A DNA stretch of 64,000 bases from Acinetobacter calcoaceticus (GTDB lineage: Bacteria > Pseudomonadota > Gammaproteobacteria > Pseudomonadales > Moraxellaceae), in NCBI RefSeq assembly GCF_900520355.1, contig NZ_LS999521.1:868001-932000 (forward strand). The letters are read 5' to 3'. Shown one piece after another: positions 60,444 through 64,000 of this stretch. Position 1 is the stretch's first letter, and each line of letters starts with the position of its first letter. The notes beneath the pieces are model-generated. The model did no database searches and was not told the origin of the DNA. It worked only from the letters and a program-made list of their open reading frames with translations. Both the position numbers and the translations under genes were made by a program.

Positions 60444-60668
60444 ATGCGTCGTGCCATTTGCCTCATCAGTTTATTGAGCAGCAGTGTTTTGCTTAGTGCT
60501 TGTGGTCAGTCAGGAGTATTACAACTACCTTCTGATCCAAATTATGACAAACGTGCAAAATACTTGCTCTATCGTAATAACGAATCGAAACAAGCTGTGC
60601 AAAAACAAGATGAAGCTGAACAACCAGCCGAATCTTCAACAGCTCCAACCCAAACTACATCACCTTAA
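60444..60668 (+). CDS. lptM: Small lipoprotein LptM (YifL-like)
   Basis: A 74-residue lipoprotein: signal peptide MRRAICLISLLSSSVLLSAC with the lipobox, then CGQSGVLQLPSDPNYDKRAK and a Gln/Glu/Thr-rich tail. A CG(x)xGxLxLP segment right after the lipid cysteine and the place just upstream of lysA-dapF are typical of LptM, which assists maturation of the LptD lipopolysaccharide translocon. ATG 60444 has AGGTG upstream; the open frame starts seven codons earlier. Likely in one operon with lysA (22-base gap). Confidence 0.8.
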   Translation: MRRAICLISLLSSSVLLSACGQSGVLQLPSDPNYDKRAKYLLYRNNESKQAVQKQDEAEQPAESSTAPTQTTSP

Positions 60669-60690
60669 GCTTTGAAATAAGGACATATTC

Positions 60691-61941
60691 ATGAGTTTCA
60701 CTCGCATTAATGGAGTATTGCATGCAGAGCAATGTTCTCTCGAGCAGCTTGCGCAGCAATTTGGCACACCGTTGTATGTTTATTCAAAAACAGCTTTTGA
60801 AAAACATTATTTAGATATGGACCGTGCCTTTAACTTTATTGATCATCAAATCTGTTTTGCGGTGAAATCTAACTCAAATTTAGCTGTTCTTAATGTATTG
60901 GCAAAACTGGGTGCGGGTTTTGACATTGTATCTGGTGGTGAGCTTGCACGTGTTCTCAAAGCTGGCGGAGATGCATCTAAAGTTGTCTTTTCGGGTTTAG
61001 GTAAAACAGAAGTTGATATTGAAACTTCATTAAATGTGGGTATTGCTTGCTTTAATGTAGAGTCTTATGCCGAACTAGATCGTCTTCAAAAAGTTGCGGC
61101 TCGTTTGGGTAAGAAAGCTCCGATTTCTTTACGTGTAAATCCTGATGTAGATGCAAAAACACATCCTTATATTTCAACAGGTCTTAAAGAAAATAAATTT
61201 GGTATTCCAAGTGATACCGTTTATGAAACCTATCAATATGCAACGTCTTTACCAAACCTTGAAATTATTGGGATTGACTGCCACATCGGTTCGCAATTAA
61301 CCGAGACTAAACCATTTGTTGATGCTTTAGACCGTGTCATGGTGATGATTGAAGAATTGAAAAAACTTGGTATCAATCTTAAACATATTGATATTGGTGG
61401 CGGTTTAGGTGTTTGTTATAAAGATGAAACACCACCAAGTGTTGAAGAATATGCCAACTCAATGAAACCTGCTTTAGAAAAATTAGGTCTCAAAGTTTAT
61501 ATGGAGCCGGGCCGTAGCATTAGTGCAAATGCAGGTGTGCTTTTAACAAAAGTTGATTTGCTTAAACCAACGAGCCATCGTAACTTTGCCATTATTGATG
61601 CTGCAATGAACGATTTGATTCGCCCTGCATTATATGAAGCATGGATGGATATCCAGCCTGTGGTGCCAAGTTCAGATACTGAAGAAAAAACTTGGGATCT
61701 TGTTGGTGCAATCTGTGAGACAGGTGACTTTATTGGTAAAGATCGTTCATTGGCTTTAAAAGAAAATGACTTGTTAGCTGTACTCGGTGCAGGCGCTTAT
61801 GGTTTTGTAATGAGTTCAAATTACAACACACGTGGACGTGCTGCTGAAGTGATGGTGTCAGGTGATAAAGCTCATTTGATTCGTGAACGTGAAACAGTTG
61901 AATCCCTTTGGGAAAAAGAACGTTTATTGCCAGAGGAGTAA
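60691..61941 (+). CDS. lysA: Diaminopimelate decarboxylase
   Basis: Last step of lysine synthesis: PLP-dependent decarboxylation of meso-diaminopimelate. The 416 residues show the PLP lysine in [14 protein letters not shown], the HIGSQ loop, the glycine-rich [17 protein letters not shown] and the active-site cysteine in [25 protein letters not shown] precedes the start. It is followed six bases later by dapF, which makes its substrate, so the two are clearly one operon. Confidence 0.97.
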   Translation: MSFTRINGVLHAEQCSLEQLAQQFGTPLYVYSKTAFEKHYLDMDRAFNFIDHQICFAVKSNSNLAVLNVLAKLGAGFDIVSGGELARVLKAGGDASKVVFSGLGKTEVDIETSLNVGIACFNVESYAELDRLQKVAARLGKKAPISLRVNPDVDAKTHPYISTGLKENKFGIPSDTVYETYQYATSLPNLEIIGIDCHIGSQLTETKPFVDALDRVMVMIEELKKLGINLKHIDIGGGLGVCYKDETPPSVEEYANSMKPALEKLGLKVYMEPGRSISANAGVLLTKVDLLKPTSHRNFAIIDAAMNDLIRPALYEAWMDIQPVVPSSDTEEKTWDLVGAICETGDFIGKDRSLALKENDLLAVLGAGAYGFVMSSNYNTRGRAAEVMVSGDKAHLIRERETVESLWEKERLLPEE

Positions 61942-61946
61942 ATGAG

Positions 61947-62792
61947 ATGTTATTAGAATTTACTAAAATGCATGGCTTAGGCAATGACTTTATGGTGGTT
62001 GATCTAATTAGCCAGCGTGCTTATTTAGATACAGAAACAATTCAGCGCTTAGCTGACCGTCATTTTGGTATTGGTTTTGACCAACTTCTAATTGTTGAAC
62101 CACCAGATTTACCAGAAGCAGATTTTAAATATCGTATTTTTAATGCTGATGGTTCTGAAGTTGAACAGTGTGGTAATGGTGTGCGCTGTTTTGCTCGTTT
62201 TGTACATGAGCGTCATTTAACCAGCAAAACCAATATTACTGTTCAAACCAAAGCCGGTATTGTGAAGCCAGAGCTTGGGCAAAATGGTTGGGTACGCGTG
62301 AATATGGGTTACCCAAAATTCTTGCCGAACGAAATTCCATTTGTTGCTGAACAGCCAGAAGCTTTATATACACTTGAGTTAGCCAACGACCAAAATATTA
62401 GTATTGATGTGGTCAATATGGGCAATCCTCACGCCGTAACGATTGTGCCTGATGTGCTCACAGCAGATGTCGCGGGTATTGGTCCACAAGTTGAATCACA
62501 TAAACGTTTTCCTGAACGTGTTAACGCAGGATTTATGCAAGTAATTGATGAAAACCATGTGCGCCTTCGTGTGTTTGAACGTGGTGTAGGTGAAACACTT
62601 GCATGTGGTACAGGGGCTTGTGCTGCTGCGATAAGTGGTATGCGCCGTGGCTTGCTTGCTAATTCTGTGGAAGTTGAATTGGCTGGCGGTAAGTTACAAA
62701 TTGAATGGCAAGATGGCGATGTGGTCTGGATGACTGGTCCAACAACCCATGTGTATGATGGGCGTTTGGATTTACGTTATTTCCAAGGCTAA
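61947..62792 (+). CDS. dapF: Diaminopimelate epimerase
   Basis: Converts LL- to meso-diaminopimelate for lysine and peptidoglycan synthesis, using two cysteines without cofactor. The 281-residue protein begins [15 protein letters not shown] and has both catalytic motifs: [13 protein letters not shown] and [16 protein letters not shown] 61947 has GAGGAG upstream overlapping the end of lysA; the open frame begins 39 bases earlier inside lysA. Strong terminator follows. Confidence 0.97.
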   Translation: MLLEFTKMHGLGNDFMVVDLISQRAYLDTETIQRLADRHFGIGFDQLLIVEPPDLPEADFKYRIFNADGSEVEQCGNGVRCFARFVHERHLTSKTNITVQTKAGIVKPELGQNGWVRVNMGYPKFLPNEIPFVAEQPEALYTLELANDQNISIDVVNMGNPHAVTIVPDVLTADVAGIGPQVESHKRFPERVNAGFMQVIDENHVRLRVFERGVGETLACGTGACAAAISGMRRGLLANSVEVELAGGKLQIEWQDGDVVWMTGPTTHVYDGRLDLRYFQG

Positions 62793-62809
62793 TAGCGTTA
62801 CCTAAATAG

Positions 62810-62852
62810 AAGCCTCTTTTCATCAGCTAAACTGATAAAAGAGGCTTTCTTT
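62810..62852 (+). terminator. Terminator after dapF
   Basis: AAGCCTCTTTT and AAAAGAGGCTT pair, with an inner ATCAG/CTGAT extension, followed by TCTTTT. Confidence 0.9.
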
Positions 62853-62894
62853 TATATGTACAATAATATTTGATTTAACTACTTTATAAGAAAT

Positions 62895-63500
62895 ATGAAT
62901 AATTTAATTTTCTTACCTGGAGCGTCAGGGAGTACTGCATTCTGGTACCCATTAATTGAAAGACTACCTCAGCATTACCATACAAAAATTATTGGTTATC
63001 CTAGTTTTGGAGATACACTAGAATCCTTTGAGGTCAAAAGTTTTGAAGACCTAACACATTATGTAGTTGATCAAATTAATGAAGAATCTGTAATTATTGC
63101 GCAATCTATGGGAGGAATTTTTGCTGTTGCCGCAGCGTTAAAGAAACCTCAAATGATTAAGGGATTGGTCTTAATTGCAACTTCAGGTGGAATCAACCTT
63201 GAACGCTTTAATGTGCAAGACTGGCGAGAAGCATACCGTCAAGCATTTTTAAAATATCCAGATTGGTTTATTACTAACAATGCTAACTACGAAGAGTTTT
63301 TATCAGATATAAACATTGAAACTTTATTAATCTGGGGCGATAACGATCCAGTGAGCCCCGTTCAGGTGGGGCAATATTTAAATCGAAAGTTTGAAAATTC
63401 GACGTTATATGTTGTTAAAGGTGGGGACCATCAATTAGCAGAAAAACATGCCGATGAAGTTGCAGTCCAAATAGAAACCTACTTAAAAAACCTAATCTAA
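62895..63500 (+). CDS. Alpha/beta-fold hydrolase
   Basis: A 201-residue cytoplasmic hydrolase. It has the N-terminal strand and oxyanion region IFLPGASGSTAFW, the nucleophile elbow IIAQSMGGIFA (Ser), the acid-bearing LLIWGDNDPVSPV and the final histidine in VKGGDHQLAEKH, completing the triad. No lid domain is apparent, so it is a minimal esterase- or acyl-transferase-like enzyme. Substrate unknown. Single gene. Confidence 0.85.
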   Translation: MNNLIFLPGASGSTAFWYPLIERLPQHYHTKIIGYPSFGDTLESFEVKSFEDLTHYVVDQINEESVIIAQSMGGIFAVAAALKKPQMIKGLVLIATSGGINLERFNVQDWREAYRQAFLKYPDWFITNNANYEEFLSDINIETLLIWGDNDPVSPVQVGQYLNRKFENSTLYVVKGGDHQLAEKHADEVAVQIETYLKNLI

Positions 63501-63517
63501 GTTTTTAAGTCTTATTT

Positions 63518-63545
63518 AGCGTGCTAGATTTCAGCACGCTTTTTA
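63518..63545 (+). terminator. Terminator after the hydrolase
   Basis: AGCGTGCT and AGCACGCT pair around AGATTTC and are followed by Ts. It also lies just past the end of the convergent exporter gene. Confidence 0.88.
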
Positions 63546-63548
63546 GAT

Positions 63549-64000
63549 TTATTTTTTGCTCAAAGCCAATTTCAAAGCAAACAACACAAAAATACTGCCT
63601 GTAATACGGTCCATATATTTCACAAATTTAGGTTGCTTTAGATAACGTGACAGTGGTTGCATGGCCAAAATTAATAGAGTTGACCATAACATTCCAATTA
63701 CCACATGAATCATCACAAGCCCCATGACCCAAGTAACAGCCGATGCTTGCGGTGGAATAAATTGTGGAAGAAATGAAATATAAAAAATACCGACTTTCGG
63801 ATTAAGTAAGTTACCTAAGAAACCTTTAATGAACCAGTTCTGTGAAGCAGAAGTGTTTGAATTATTATTTTGTATTTCTGCAAGTTGAGTACGTGGTTTT
63901 AAAATCATATTCAAACCCAGCCATGCAAGATAAGCAGCTCCCATCCATTTCAATATATTAAAAGCTAAATCAGAAGCCATGAGCAAAGCCCCCAGACCAC
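63549..64000 (-). CDS. LysE/RhtB-family amino-acid exporter, 5' end beyond the window
   Basis: The last 150 residues of an inner-membrane exporter. In-frame residues GLGALLMASDLAFNILKWMG continue past the ATG at 63986 to the window edge, so the gene is cut rather than starting there. Typical RhtB elements are AAYLAWLGLNMI, FIKGFLGNLLNPKVGIFYIS and the conserved FLPQF. Export of threonine, homoserine, lysine or a related metabolite is expected; the substrate cannot be told. Confidence 0.85.
   Translation of the reverse strand, partial: GLGALLMASDLAFNILKWMGAAYLAWLGLNMILKPRTQLAEIQNNNSNTSASQNWFIKGFLGNLLNPKVGIFYISFLPQFIPPQASAVTWVMGLVMIHVVIGMLWSTLLILAMQPLSRYLKQPKFVKYMDRITGSIFVLFALKLALSKK

Overview
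The window is a chromosomal segment of an Acinetobacter species, most likely of the A. calcoaceticus-baumannii complex. I infer this from the AT-rich base composition, the recognisable Acinetobacter versions of FolD, TtcA, KgtP, GroEL, GTP-type PckG, LysA and DapF, and a giant Bap-like type I-secreted adhesin (Blp1 type). No insertion sequence, integrase, intact prophage or CRISPR array is visible. All family calls come from reading the translations; no database search was run.

Layout. 0-11.3 kb holds the start of a tRNA-Ser-like gene leaving the left edge, then folD, a METTL20-type methyltransferase, a small lipoprotein, the dicarboxylate transporter kgtP, glycerol catabolism (glpK, glpD), gluconeogenic pckG, and an overlapping lipid-kinase/metallophosphoesterase pair. 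11.6-21.6 kb is one roughly 3,300-residue repetitive adhesin with a BapA-like prefix, two large families of Ig-like repeats, an unusual tryptophan-rich decapeptide repeat and an RTX/type I secretion tail. 21.7-38.3 kb is housekeeping: groES-groEL behind a sigma-32 promoter, dgkA, a periplasmic metallo-beta-lactamase-fold enzyme, a lipoprotein GlpQ, an RND pump without partners, htpX, two lytic transglycosylases, ttcA (with a DnaA-box cluster upstream), greB, tRNA-Ser(UGA) and a MetQ-like lipoprotein. 38.3-46.0 kb is an AT-rich accessory region of small unknown or immunity-like proteins (one Imm30-like), a toxin C-terminal remnant, an APH-fold kinase, a secreted protein with a broken signal-peptide frame, a hexanucleotide microsatellite, a structured RNA-like element and a TetR regulator. 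46.1-64 kb returns to core genes: nitroreductase, glycerate kinase, a YdeP-type molybdoenzyme with its FdhD, pdxB-epmA, radA, two amino-acid carriers (AGCS and CycA), lptM-lysA-dapF, an alpha/beta hydrolase and a LysE-type exporter cut by the right edge.

How genes work together. GlpQ releases glycerol 3-phosphate from phosphodiesters, GlpK makes it from glycerol and GlpD oxidises it; PckG makes phosphoenolpyruvate and glycerate kinase feeds lower glycolysis. YdeP depends on FdhD for sulfuration of its molybdenum cofactor. lysA and dapF are consecutive meso-diaminopimelate/lysine genes. Many genes end at strong intrinsic terminators, often bidirectional between convergent genes.

The most unusual features are the decapeptide repeat near the C-terminus of the adhesin; a multi-helix RNA-like element at 44.07-44.21 kb, followed by a terminator at 44.45-44.49 kb, whose G-U pairs favour the plus strand; the orphan immunity and toxin-remnant array; two candidate contingency tracts (eleven AAATAC copies, and a poly-A whose length sets the frame of a signal peptide); and a DnaA-box cluster far from any visible replication gene.
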